The notes under the pieces: model-generated
Database searches by the model: none
The model's input: the letters and a program-made list of their open reading frames with translations, nothing else
What the model was told of the DNA's origin: nothing
Shown: positions 15,618 to 23,617 of the stretch, one piece after another
Layout: each line of letters starts with the position of its first letter
Position numbering within the stretch: the stretch's first letter is position 1
Program-made: the position numbers and the translations under genes
From: Actinokineospora enzanensis DSM 44649
Lineage (GTDB): Bacteria; Actinomycetota; Actinomycetes; Mycobacteriales; Pseudonocardiaceae
NCBI RefSeq assembly: GCF_000374445.1
Contig: NZ_KB894406.1
Coordinates: forward strand, 62,001-126,000
Length of the DNA stretch: 64,000 nt
Direction: 5' to 3'

Positions 15618-16528
15618 CACACACCGTCCAGACCGAACAGCGCCCGCGCGTTGTCGGCGCGGATGGCACTGTCCAAACCGGACACCAGGTCCAGGGCGCG
15701 GTCCAGCGGCGTCGCCAACGGCGGCGAGTCGGTGCCGAACAGCACGTGCCCCGGGCCGAACACGTCCACCGCCGCCCGGATCGCGTGCGCGTTCGGCGTC
15801 GCGCTGTCCACGTAGATCCTGCGCAGCTGCTCGCTGTGCCTCGGGCCCGCCGCGCCCGCGCGCTGGTGGGCGAGGTCGAGCTTCTCCGGCAGCAACGCCA
15901 GCGCCCCACCCGCGTTCGGCGCGATGAGCTTGAGGTCCGGGTACGTCGCCAGCCAACCGGCAGCCAGGATCGCCGCCACCCCGGCGGTCACATCGCACGG
16001 CCGCGCCACGTGCTCCACCAACCCTACATGCTTCCCGAACGCCGCCGCACCAACGGGTTCGGCGGGCGGGTGCAGCAGGATCGGTGCGCCGGTCTCGGCC
16101 GCGAGTGCGAACACACCTTCGGCTTCCGGCGCGTCCAGGTACTTCCCGCGCACACTCGTGTTGACGATCAGTCCCACGAACTCGTCCTGTGCCAGGCGTT
16201 TGCGCGCCCGGTCCAGCGAGTCGTCGGTGGCCAGCGGGTTGAGGTAGACGTAGCCGCGCAGGTGGTCCCGGTGCGTGCGGACGGTCTCGGCGAGCCAGTC
16301 GTGGAAGCCTTCCAGCTGGTCCACGGTCTGCGCGTAGTTGTCCAGGCCCGGCACCGGCAACATGGTCCCGGCCCCCACCGGGCTGCCCACGATCGTCAGC
16401 CCGATGCCCAGCGCCGCCTTGCGCTCGATCATCCCGGCGATGTCGCCCAGGCTGGGCGGCATCGGGAACCGCTTCAGCAGTTCCGGCGGCGTGACGTGCC
16501 CGTGCACGTCGATGGTCTCCACGCTCAT
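15617..16528 (-). CDS. Amidohydrolase-2 family protein (ACMSD-like)
   Basis: This 303-residue protein begins MSVETIDVHGHVTP, with the HxH metal site of the amidohydrolase-2 (ACMSD/decarboxylase) family. It later shows the conserved HPPAEP, a core helix AAILAAGWLATYPDLK, and FGTDSPP with the catalytic Asp. Such enzymes decarboxylate or hydrolyse aromatic acids and lactones. The start at 16528 was chosen because GAGGGG lies 3 bases upstream. It is the first structural gene of the operon behind MarR. Decarboxylation of an aromatic polyketide acid is a reasonable but unproven role. Confidence 0.75.
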   Translation of the reverse strand: MSVETIDVHGHVTPPELLKRFPMPPSLGDIAGMIERKAALGIGLTIVGSPVGAGTMLPVPGLDNYAQTVDQLEGFHDWLAETVRTHRDHLRGYVYLNPLATDDSLDRARKRLAQDEFVGLIVNTSVRGKYLDAPEAEGVFALAAETGAPILLHPPAEPVGAAAFGKHVGLVEHVARPCDVTAGVAAILAAGWLATYPDLKLIAPNAGGALALLPEKLDLAHQRAGAAGPRHSEQLRRIYVDSATPNAHAIRAAVDVFGPGHVLFGTDSPPLATPLDRALDLVSGLDSAIRADNARALFGLDGV

Positions 16529-16639
16529 GCCCCTCGCCCCTCCGGTCGGCCGGTCACGGGTTCGAGCTTGCGGGCGGGGGTATCCCGGGCACATGGGCTC
16601 ACCATCACCGCCGGGCGGGAACGGGTCCCCGGGGCGGAC

Positions 16640-17068
16640 TCAGTCGGCGACGTTGTGCCGTAGCTTGGTCAGCAGGCGCACCAGGGCGGCGGCGTCACGA
16701 TCGGTCAGGCCCGCGCGCAGCACGTGGTCGAAGGCGAACGCGGCCGCGCGCAACCGTTCGAACAGGACTTCACCGGCCTCGGTCAGCTCCACTCGGTGCA
16801 CTCGCCGGTTGGCCGGGTCGCGGCTGCGCGTGAGCAGCCCGTCGGCCTCCATGGCGTTGAGATGGTGGGTGAGGGTGGCGCCCTGGATGCCCACGGCGGC
16901 GGCCAGTTCGCGTTGGTTGGCGACCGGCTGGGTCTTGAGCGTGAGCAGGATCTGCCAGCCGGGCAGGCTGCCGCCCGCGGCCGCCATCGCCGCCTCCATG
17001 GCCCGGGACACGGCCTTCGAGGTCTGGGCCAGGACCAGGCCCAGCGGTGGCTCGGCGAGGTATCGCAC
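16640..17068 (-). CDS. MarR-family transcriptional regulator
   Basis: This 142-residue protein has the MarR winged helix: LPGWQILLTLKTQPVANQRE, then VGIQGATLTHHLNAMEADGL, then RDPANRRVHRVELTEAG for the wing. GTG 17068 (VRYLAEPP) is preferred; the ATG at 17122 would place the start beyond the palindrome. It lies upstream of the amidohydrolase-LLM operon and diverges from the SnoaL-like gene. A 26-bp interrupted palindrome just upstream (17082-17107) is its probable operator. It likely represses both directions until a phenolic or pathway ligand binds. Confidence 0.85.
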   Translation of the reverse strand: MRYLAEPPLGLVLAQTSKAVSRAMEAAMAAAGGSLPGWQILLTLKTQPVANQRELAAAVGIQGATLTHHLNAMEADGLLTRSRDPANRRVHRVELTEAGEVLFERLRAAAFAFDHVLRAGLTDRDAAALVRLLTKLRHNVAD

Positions 17069-17081
17069 GGGTCCAGCGTAG

Positions 17082-17107
17082 CAAATCGTTCGATATCTAA
17101 CCGTTTG
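17082..17107. promoter_or_regulatory. Probable MarR operator (26-bp interrupted palindrome)
   Basis: The sequence reads CAAA-N2-GTT-N-GATATC-N-AAC-N2-TTTG on the minus strand, symmetric around GATATC at 17092-17097. It is AT-rich within a GC-rich region and lies between the divergent marR-like gene and the SnoaL-like gene. The position fits an autoregulatory operator. Confidence 0.6.
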
Positions 17108-17169
17108 ACTTCTTACGTTCACCCGATTAGCCTTCGGGACGACGCCAGTTCCAGCGACAGGGGAGAGAG

Positions 17170-17556
17170 ATGAGCACCGAGAAGGAGATCCGCGAGCTTG
17201 TGGACCGGTGGGCCGCCGCCGAGGTCGCGGGCGATGTCGACACGCTGTCCGCGATCACCGTGGACGACTTCACCGTGGTCGGCCCGGTCGGCTTCGTGCT
17301 GCCCAAGGCGGCCTGGCTGGACCGCTACGCCAGTGGTTCGCTCAAGACCGCCAAGGTGACCGTGGACGAGCTGGCCGTGCGCGACCACGGCGAGACCGCC
17401 GTCGCGATCGGCAAGCACAGCGAGGAGATGGCCTACCAGGGCAACCCGACCCAGGGCGAGTTCCGCATCACGCACATCCTGGCGAGGCGGGACGGGGCCT
17501 GGCTGCTCGCGGGCCAGCACCTGAGCCAGATCCGCGACCCGCGCCAGCAGGGCTGA
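17170..17556 (+). CDS. SnoaL-like / NTF2-fold protein
   Basis: This 128-residue NTF2-fold protein starts EKEIRELVDRWAAAEVAGDV, followed by ITVDDFTVVGPVGF. It ends with FRITHILARRDGAWLLAGQH, the pattern of DUF4440/SnoaL-like proteins. Members cyclise polyketides or act on small ligands, though many are uncharacterised. The start has AGGGGAGAG upstream. It diverges from the MarR gene and shares the palindromic operator region. The NmrA-like gene follows after 6 bases, so they form a two-gene unit. Confidence 0.72.
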   Translation: MSTEKEIRELVDRWAAAEVAGDVDTLSAITVDDFTVVGPVGFVLPKAAWLDRYASGSLKTAKVTVDELAVRDHGETAVAIGKHSEEMAYQGNPTQGEFRITHILARRDGAWLLAGQHLSQIRDPRQQG

Positions 17557-17562
17557 GCGGCC

Positions 17563-18192
17563 GTGCGCGTCGCCGTGTTCGGCGCGACCGGGGGAACCGG
17601 GCGCCGGTTCGTGGAGCGGGCGCTCGCCGAGGGGCACCGGGTCGTGGCGCTGGCGCGCAGGCCCGAGGCCCTGGCCATCCCGGGCGTCGACGTCCTCGCC
17701 GGTGACGTGCACGATCCGGACGCGGTCCGGCGGACGGTGTCCGGCGCCGAGGCGGTCGTCTCGGCGCTGGGCATCGGCATGCGCCGGTACGCCACCACCG
17801 TGTACTCGGCAGGCTCGGCCAACATCGCCGACGCCATGGTCGAGTGCGGGGTGCGCAGGCTGCTGGTGGTGTCCACGACCTCGCTGGAGCTGCCCAGCCG
17901 CAAGCGCTTCGCCGAGTGGGCTCTGGCCCGGTTCGTGCTGCACAACATCCTCCGCGCGCCGTACGCCGACATGGCGGAGATGGAACGCGTCGTGCGTGCG
18001 ACCGGTCTGGAGTGGACGGTCGTGCGCGCCGCGCGACTGACCAACGGGCCGTCACGTGGTCGTTACCGGGTCGCCTACGACCGCAAACTGCCCGGCTGCT
18101 GGTCCATCTCCCGCGCCGACCTCGCCCAGTACCTGCTGACCAGCATCGGCGCGGAGAACACCGTGCGTCGCGTGGCGGAGGTCGCGTACTAG
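17563..18192 (+). CDS. NmrA-like NAD(P)-binding protein (atypical SDR)
   Basis: This protein has 209 residues from a GTG at 17563. VAVFGATGGTGRRFVERAL is a Rossmann GxxGxxG fold of the NmrA/atypical SDR type. It continues with VVALARRPEAL, then VVSALGI and LLVVSTTSLELP, and ends with WSISRADLAQYLL. It is probably a redox or NAD(P)-binding tailoring protein. A paralogous-looking protein is encoded at 48277-48903. The TAG stop is rare for this genome type and lies exactly in the CTAG that borders the MITE-like element, so insertion may have changed the C-terminus. Confidence 0.75.
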   Translation: MRVAVFGATGGTGRRFVERALAEGHRVVALARRPEALAIPGVDVLAGDVHDPDAVRRTVSGAEAVVSALGIGMRRYATTVYSAGSANIADAMVECGVRRLLVVSTTSLELPSRKRFAEWALARFVLHNILRAPYADMAEMERVVRATGLEWTVVRAARLTNGPSRGRYRVAYDRKLPGCWSISRADLAQYLLTSIGAENTVRRVAEVAY

Positions 18193-18351
18193 TGGTGCGA
18201 CCCGGAACGTCGACCATGTCTCGACCCGCCCACGACGTGCCTGACGGCACCGCCGAAACGACCGAGTACATCCAGTACGAGGCCGTTCCGGCGACACCAC
18301 CAGCCACGCCGTGGACCCGCCGATACACGGCCGACGTTCTGGGTCGCACCA
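18193..18351. mobile_element. MITE-like element, copy 1
   Basis: This 159-bp element has near-perfect inverted ends, TGGTGCGACCCGGAACGTCG and CGACGTTCTGGGTCGCACCA, differing at one base. It is flanked by CTAG on both sides (18189-18192 and 18352-18355), which fits a 4-bp YTAR-type target duplication as made by IS5-group transposases. A second copy, roughly 90 percent identical by eye, is at 57913-58072. It has no open frame for a transposase, so it would be moved in trans. Confidence 0.75.
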
Positions 18352-18558
18352 CTAGGCACAGTTCTCCGGCCCCGCACCCGACCTGACAGTCGCACCGCAG
18401 GCAAGGCCCCGGGACATCGCGGGACGGGCCACTACTTGTGCGGCACGGCCCAGGCCCAGGTTCGTCGGGACGGTCTCCCGGTGGTTCGGGACAGCGTCCG
18501 GGGCATCCCGGCGCCGGGCCGGGCCATGCTGGACCCGCTGTCCATCGAGGAGGCGAGC

Positions 18559-19560
18559 ATGCTGGTACGACAGGTCCACACCCGCAACCAGGACGCGACC
18601 GACTTTCTCGCCGTGCGCGAGACCGAGCTGCCGGAGCCGGGGCCGGGCGAGGCCACCGTGCGCATCGAGGCCGCCGGGGTCTCCTACGGCGATCTATTGC
18701 AACAACGCGGTGTCATTCCGGGCACGCCCAAGCCGCCGTACGTGCCCGGCTTCGATCTGGTCGGTAAGGTGGAGCGGGTCGGGCCGGGCGCTGGTGGCGT
18801 CCACACCGGACAGCGGGTGGCCGCGCTGGTCCGGGTCGGTGGCTATGGCGAGGCGCTGAACGTGCCGGTCGAGCGGCTGTTACCGGTTCCGGACGGTGTC
18901 GAGCCGGTCTCCGTGGCTGCGGCGTCGCTCAACTACTTCATCGCGCACCAGATGCTGCACCGGGTCGCCCGGATCGAGCGCGGCGGCAAGATCCTGGTCC
19001 ACGGTGCCTCCGGTGGTGTCGGGTTCGCGTTCCTCCAGCTGGCCGCCCTCATCGGCGGGGTCGAGGTGTGGGGCACGGCGTCGGCGATGAACGCGGACCT
19101 GCTGCGCGCGCACGGCGCCACACCGATCGACTACCGCACCGAGGACTTCACTCGCGTGGTGCCGCGCGGAATCGACGCTGCCTTCGATCCGGTGGGCGGT
19201 CGGCACTTCCGCGCCTCCCACTCGCTGCTGCGCCGTGGCGGGGTGATGGTCGGCTACGGCCAGAACGACGTCCTGCGCGGCGACAGGAAGAACATGCTCG
19301 TCGGGGCGGTCGGCTTCCTCGGCGGCATCGTGCTGCCCAAGCTCGTCCCCGACGGCCGCCGGACGATGTTCTACAACGCCTGGAGCCTGGAGAAGGCACA
19401 GCCGCACGCCTATCGGGAGGACCTGGCCGCCGTGCTGGGCCTGGTGGCGCGCGGGCTGGTCGGTCCCAAGGCCGTGACGGTGTTGCCGTTGGCGGACGCG
19501 GCCGAGGCGTTCGCGGCCTTGCGCGAGCCCGGTCATGGCAAGTTGGTTCTCACTCCCTGA
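18559..19560 (+). CDS. Quinone-oxidoreductase-like medium-chain dehydrogenase
   Basis: This 333-residue zinc-free MDR protein has an N-terminal GroES-like part (GVSYGDLLQQRGVIPG, then YVPGFDLVGKVERVG) and a Rossmann domain with ILVHGASGGVGFAFLQLA. It ends KLVLTP. Members reduce quinones or enones with NADPH, and such enzymes tailor aromatic polyketides. The ATG at 18559 was chosen for GAGGAGG 5 bases upstream, although the frame is open further left. An LLM gene follows after 13 bases, and a strong terminator ends the pair. Confidence 0.82.
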   Translation: MLVRQVHTRNQDATDFLAVRETELPEPGPGEATVRIEAAGVSYGDLLQQRGVIPGTPKPPYVPGFDLVGKVERVGPGAGGVHTGQRVAALVRVGGYGEALNVPVERLLPVPDGVEPVSVAAASLNYFIAHQMLHRVARIERGGKILVHGASGGVGFAFLQLAALIGGVEVWGTASAMNADLLRAHGATPIDYRTEDFTRVVPRGIDAAFDPVGGRHFRASHSLLRRGGVMVGYGQNDVLRGDRKNMLVGAVGFLGGIVLPKLVPDGRRTMFYNAWSLEKAQPHAYREDLAAVLGLVARGLVGPKAVTVLPLADAAEAFAALREPGHGKLVLTP

Positions 19561-19573
19561 AAGGCGCCCGGTC

Positions 19574-20422
19574 ATGCGCATCAGCATCAACGTCACGAAC
19601 TTCTCCTGGGAGACCGACCTCGCCGACGAGCTGGACGCGGTGGTGCGTGCGGCCGACGAGGTCGGGTTGGACACCGTGTGGGTGGGGGACCACCTGTTGC
19701 AGGTCGATCCCAACAGCTCACCCGAGGCCGCGATGCTGGAGGCCTACACGACGCTGGGGTACCTGGCCGCGCGGACGTCGCGGGTTCGGTTGGGGACGAT
19801 GGTCACCGGGGTGACCTATCGGCCTGCGGCGTTGCTGATCAAGGCTGTGACGACGTTGGACGTGCTGTCGCGGGGACGGGCGTGGTTGGGGATCGGGGCC
19901 GGGTACTCGGAGGTCGAGGCTCGGGCCATGGGGTTGCCGTTGCCTGCTGCCGGGGAGAGGTTCGCCCGGTTGGGGGAGACGTTGGAGCTGGCTCGGCGGA
20001 TGTGGGTCGGGGATGACTCCGCGTTCGTCGGGCGGCACCTGTCGTTGGAGCGGCCGGTGGGGAATCCGTTGCCGGTGGGGCGGGTGCCGGTGTTGATCGG
20101 GGGGATGGGGGAGGGGAAGACGCTGCGGTTGGTGGCGCGGTATGCGGATGCCTGCAACCTGTTCGACATTCCGGATGGTGGGGCCACGTTGCGGCGGAAG
20201 TTGGGGGTGCTGGGTGAGCATTGTGACGAGGTGGGGCGGGATGTTTCCGAGATCGAGAAGACGGTCAGCACTCGGTTGAACGCGGGGGAGAGTGCCGAGG
20301 GGTTTTTGGAGAGGGTTCGGGGGTTGGGGGAGCTGGGGATCGGGCATGTCGTGGTGATTCGGGGGGAGCCTTGGTCGGTGGGGGCGGTGGAGACGTTGGG
20401 TGAGGTGTTGGCTGCTTGGTGA
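19574..20422 (+). CDS. LLM-class (F420-type) oxidoreductase
   Basis: This 282-residue luciferase-like protein has MRISINVTNFSW, GLDTVWVGDHLL, VRLGTMVTGVTYRPAAL, LDVLSRGRAWLGIGAGY and VPVLIGGMGEGKTLRLVARY. The pattern matches F420-dependent LLM oxidoreductases. Its 3' half has an unusual codon style: glycines and leucines are written GGG and TTG, giving long G runs (see findings). It forms a unit with the preceding dehydrogenase gene and may act on the same substrate. Confidence 0.8.
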   Translation: MRISINVTNFSWETDLADELDAVVRAADEVGLDTVWVGDHLLQVDPNSSPEAAMLEAYTTLGYLAARTSRVRLGTMVTGVTYRPAALLIKAVTTLDVLSRGRAWLGIGAGYSEVEARAMGLPLPAAGERFARLGETLELARRMWVGDDSAFVGRHLSLERPVGNPLPVGRVPVLIGGMGEGKTLRLVARYADACNLFDIPDGGATLRRKLGVLGEHCDEVGRDVSEIEKTVSTRLNAGESAEGFLERVRGLGELGIGHVVVIRGEPWSVGAVETLGEVLAAW

Positions 20423-20795
20423 GGGTGGGTGACGAGGCTTCGCGATCGTTGTCGCTGTGGGTGCCTGTTCTTGACGGCCTACCTTCGGCCTGTGCCTGGA
20501 TCTAGTGGGCCCTTCTCTTTCGATATTGCTCAGGATTTCCAGGACGAGAGGTGAGTGGGGCGCGAGCCCCACTCACCTCTTTTTCATTGACGGCCCGTCG
20601 GGTTGCTGGGGGCGAGGAGGCTTGCCGCTCCTGTGGGGATCGGGTCGGCAGGCTGTGGGAGGTGTTGGGTTCTCACCTGTTGGGGTGAGCTTCGGTGAAT
20701 CCCAGCTGTGATGGGACCTGTGCCCCATGACTCGTGGACCGGTTGCTTGCGATGGTCGGGGTCCGAGTCGGTCGCGGGGTGGAGGGGGTGGGCGT
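20423..20795. other. Intergenic region between the LLM gene and the asparagine synthetase operon
   Basis: This 373-base gap holds the strong terminator at 20547-20585. Downstream lie a short inverted repeat, CTCACC-TGTTG-GGGTGAG, near 20676-20693, and the upstream region of the asparagine synthetase operon. No coding frame is supported and no confident promoter was identified. Confidence 0.5.
20547..20585 (+). terminator. Strong intrinsic terminator
   Basis: AGAGGTGAGTGGGGC pairs perfectly with GCCCCACTCACCTCT across a GCGA tetraloop and is followed by TTTTC. It ends the dehydrogenase-LLM unit. Confidence 0.88.
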
Positions 20796-22574
20796 GTGTG
20801 CCGGATCTACGGGCATGTCAACGCTGCGGTGTCTCGGTGTGAGTTGAGGGGGGTGGCGGCGCTTCAGCGGCATGGGGGGCCGGATGGGCATGGCAGCTTG
20901 GTCGGGGATGGGTATGCGTTGGGTGGGAACCGGCTGGCGGTGATGGATCCCGGTGGGGGGAGGCAGCCCTACCGGCTCGGGGACATCCACGTCGTGTTCA
21001 ACGGGGAGATCTACAACCATCGCGAGTTGCGGGCGCGGTTGCGCGGGCGGGGGTACACCTTCCCCGACGACTGTGATGGGTCTGTGTTGCCCGCGCTCTA
21101 TCTTGAGTATGGGGAGCGGTTCGGGGAGCAGCTGGACGGCATGTTCGCTGTGGCGGTCCTGGATCTGCGGGGAGAGCCTCGGCTGATCCTGACCACGGAC
21201 CCGGCCGGGATGAAGCCGGTGTACTACAGCTGGGACGCTGCCGCGAAGGTGCTGCGCTTCTCCTCGGAGATCGGTTCGCTCCTGGCCTTCCCCGGGGTCT
21301 CCACCGAACTGTGGACGCCTGGGCTGGATGCCTATCTGGCGACGCGGACCCCCTTCGGGGAGCAGACGATGTTCGCCGACGTCAAGGTCCTGCCGCCGGG
21401 GGCCGTGGCTACCTGTGGTCGAGGTGCGGGGTTGCGGATTGCCCGGCTGGCGGTGCCCGAGGGTGCGGGTGGCGAGCTGGGGGACGTGCTGCCTGAGCAG
21501 GTGCGGAACCTGTTGGTCGCGGATGTTCCGGTTGCCACGATCACCTCGGGTGGGCTCGACTCCAGTCTGGTCACGGCGCATGCGGCGCGGGCTCGGAGCG
21601 GGGTGCACACGTTCAACATCGCGTATGTGGGGCGGTGGCCGGGGGATGAACGGCACTTCGCGCGCGAGGTGGCTGAGCATGTCGGGGCCACCTATCACCA
21701 GGTCGAGCTTGATCCGGCCGACTTTCCCGGGCTGCTCGATGACGTGGTGTGGCATCTGGGGCAGCCGAACGCCGATCCGATCACCTTGAGCACGTTCGCG
21801 CTGTTCCGGGCGGTTCGGGAGGCGGGGTTCACCGTGGCGCTCACGGGGGATGCCGCCGACGAGGTGTTCGGTGGCTATGACCGGATGCGGGACGCGGTGG
21901 CCGATGAAGGGGCCGGGCGGCCATGGATTCAGTCCTATGTCGACAGTCTGGCGGTGTTGCCCCGGGAGCGTCGGCGGGCGCTCTACACCGATGAGTACGC
22001 GTACGAGGTTCGGGATGTCTCCGGGTTGCCCGAGGAGGCAGAGGAGGACCTGAGGTCGGGAGGTTCCGCTCTCGCCAGGATCACCGCGTTCGAGCTTGCG
22101 TATCGTTTGCCCGCCTACCATCTGCGCCGGGTCGATCATCTGAGTATGGCTCACTCGATCGAGGCTCGTCTTCCGTTCTGTGAACCGGCTATCCTGGCTG
22201 TGGGGCGGGGGCTTGCCGATTCCGAGCGCGTTCGGGATGGGCAGGTGAAGCGGGCTCTCTACGCGGTGGCCGACGGGCTGGTGCCGGATGCCGTGCTGCG
22301 GCGGCCGAAGCAGCCGTTCACATTGCCGATCACCGCGATGCTGGTGCCGGGGCAGCCGCTGTGGGGTTTCGCGCGGGATGTGTTGGGGCGGGCGGATCTG
22401 CGGGCCGATGGGCAGGTAGACCCGGTGGCGGTGGAGGCGTTGTTCTCCGCGCAGGCGGATCGGCCGGACGCACGGGTCGCGTTGGCGTTGTGGGCGCTGG
22501 TGATCCATCAGGTGTGGCGGGCCCAGTTCCGGGTGCGGCTGCCTGCCGCCCAGGACTCGGAGTTGGTCGCGTGA
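20796..22574 (+). CDS. Asparagine synthetase (glutamine-hydrolysing), AsnB-type
   Basis: This protein has 592 residues. GTG 20796 places Cys2 (M-CRIYGHVNA) as the N-terminal nucleophile of the glutaminase domain, which decides the start; GGAGGGGG lies just upstream. RHGGPDG, NRLAVMDP and FNGEIYN complete the class II amidotransferase. The synthetase domain has the PP-loop SGGLDSS, TGDAADEVFGGYDR and SIEARLPF. It transfers ammonia to an adenylated carboxylate. As first gene of an eight-function operon with amino-acid-type enzymes, it probably makes a carboxamide in a specialised pathway rather than ordinary asparagine. Confidence 0.88.
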   Translation: MCRIYGHVNAAVSRCELRGVAALQRHGGPDGHGSLVGDGYALGGNRLAVMDPGGGRQPYRLGDIHVVFNGEIYNHRELRARLRGRGYTFPDDCDGSVLPALYLEYGERFGEQLDGMFAVAVLDLRGEPRLILTTDPAGMKPVYYSWDAAAKVLRFSSEIGSLLAFPGVSTELWTPGLDAYLATRTPFGEQTMFADVKVLPPGAVATCGRGAGLRIARLAVPEGAGGELGDVLPEQVRNLLVADVPVATITSGGLDSSLVTAHAARARSGVHTFNIAYVGRWPGDERHFAREVAEHVGATYHQVELDPADFPGLLDDVVWHLGQPNADPITLSTFALFRAVREAGFTVALTGDAADEVFGGYDRMRDAVADEGAGRPWIQSYVDSLAVLPRERRRALYTDEYAYEVRDVSGLPEEAEEDLRSGGSALARITAFELAYRLPAYHLRRVDHLSMAHSIEARLPFCEPAILAVGRGLADSERVRDGQVKRALYAVADGLVPDAVLRRPKQPFTLPITAMLVPGQPLWGFARDVLGRADLRADGQVDPVAVEALFSAQADRPDARVALALWALVIHQVWRAQFRVRLPAAQDSELVA

Positions 22575-23617
22575 TCGCCCACCTTGCCTATGCCGCCGGT
22601 AGCCCGTGCCCGACGTTGGTGCTCGACTCCCGCTATCTGCCCGTGGACGACGGGCCGCTGCTGGCGGCCCTCGCGGGGGCGCGGCGGTGGCTGATCGACG
22701 CTGGGGCCGGGCATGTGCTGAAGATCGCGTTGGTGGCACCGTCGGCGCATCCGATGTTCGATCTCGACTATCGGTTCATCCAGGCGCTGCCGGACGGGCC
22801 GGAGCGGTTCGACCTGCGTGGGTCGTGCGGGCACTCGGTGCTGTCGTCGATCATGGCGGCGGCGGAGACCGGGATGGTGCCTCGGCTGGGGTGTGGTGAT
22901 CGCATCCGGGTGAACGTGCTCAACAACGGTGACCACATGGTGTGCGAGGTCGACGAGATCAGCCGGACCACCGCGTGCTTCACCGTCCACTTCGTGCAGT
23001 CGCCGTCGCGGCCGGTGAGCTCGTTGTTGCTCACCGGGTCGCCCCGGACGGTGTTGGCGGTCGATGGCGAGCCGGTGGAGGTGTCGCTTGTCTCCGCCGG
23101 GAATCCGTATGTGTTCGTCGGGCATCGGGCGGCGCGGGTGAGTACGCGGGAAGAGCTGTTCGCGGATGATCCGGAACTCTTCGCGCGGTTGTCCCGGGTC
23201 CGCACCACGGCCGCCGAGCACCTCGGGTGGTCGCCGGATGGGGCGTTTCCCAAGGTGGCGGTGACCTTGCCGGTCGAGGGCGGGCTGGCGGTCCGGGCCA
23301 TCTCCGTGCCCTCCTGGCACCCGACCCTCGCGCTCACCGGGACGGCCTGTCTGGGCGCGGCGACCGGGGTGCCGGGCACCGTGCCGTGGTTCGCGGCCCG
23401 GGTCGCGGGGTGTCCCCGGGGGCCGTTGACCGTGTACACCCCGGGCGGCCGGGTGGCCGTCACCGCCGCCACCACGTTCCCGGCCGAGGGGGAGCCCCGG
23501 CTGGACTGGATCACCATCGGCGGCAAGGGCGTCACCTTCCACGGGTCCTTCCTGCTCGAACCCCTGGCCCATGTCCAGCGCAAGGAGATCTCGGCATGTC
23601 TGTGGCAACCGGTGTGA
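22571..23617 (+). CDS. PrpF-like isomerase (diaminopimelate-epimerase fold)
   Basis: This protein has 348 residues from a GTG overlapping the preceding TGA. FDLDYRFIQA, then LRGSCGHSVLSS (Cys86), and later LTGTACLGAATGVPGTVP (Cys260) match the PrpF/DUF453 family of cofactor-independent isomerases. That family shares the two-Cys epimerase fold of DapF. Canonical PrpF isomerises methylaconitate, but no methylcitrate genes are nearby. In this operon it may racemise or isomerise a non-proteinogenic amino acid or unsaturated acid, by analogy with the DapF-like racemase of the cycloserine pathway. That role is inference. Confidence 0.72.
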   Translation: MIAHLAYAAGSPCPTLVLDSRYLPVDDGPLLAALAGARRWLIDAGAGHVLKIALVAPSAHPMFDLDYRFIQALPDGPERFDLRGSCGHSVLSSIMAAAETGMVPRLGCGDRIRVNVLNNGDHMVCEVDEISRTTACFTVHFVQSPSRPVSSLLLTGSPRTVLAVDGEPVEVSLVSAGNPYVFVGHRAARVSTREELFADDPELFARLSRVRTTAAEHLGWSPDGAFPKVAVTLPVEGGLAVRAISVPSWHPTLALTGTACLGAATGVPGTVPWFAARVAGCPRGPLTVYTPGGRVAVTAATTFPAEGEPRLDWITIGGKGVTFHGSFLLEPLAHVQRKEISACLWQPV

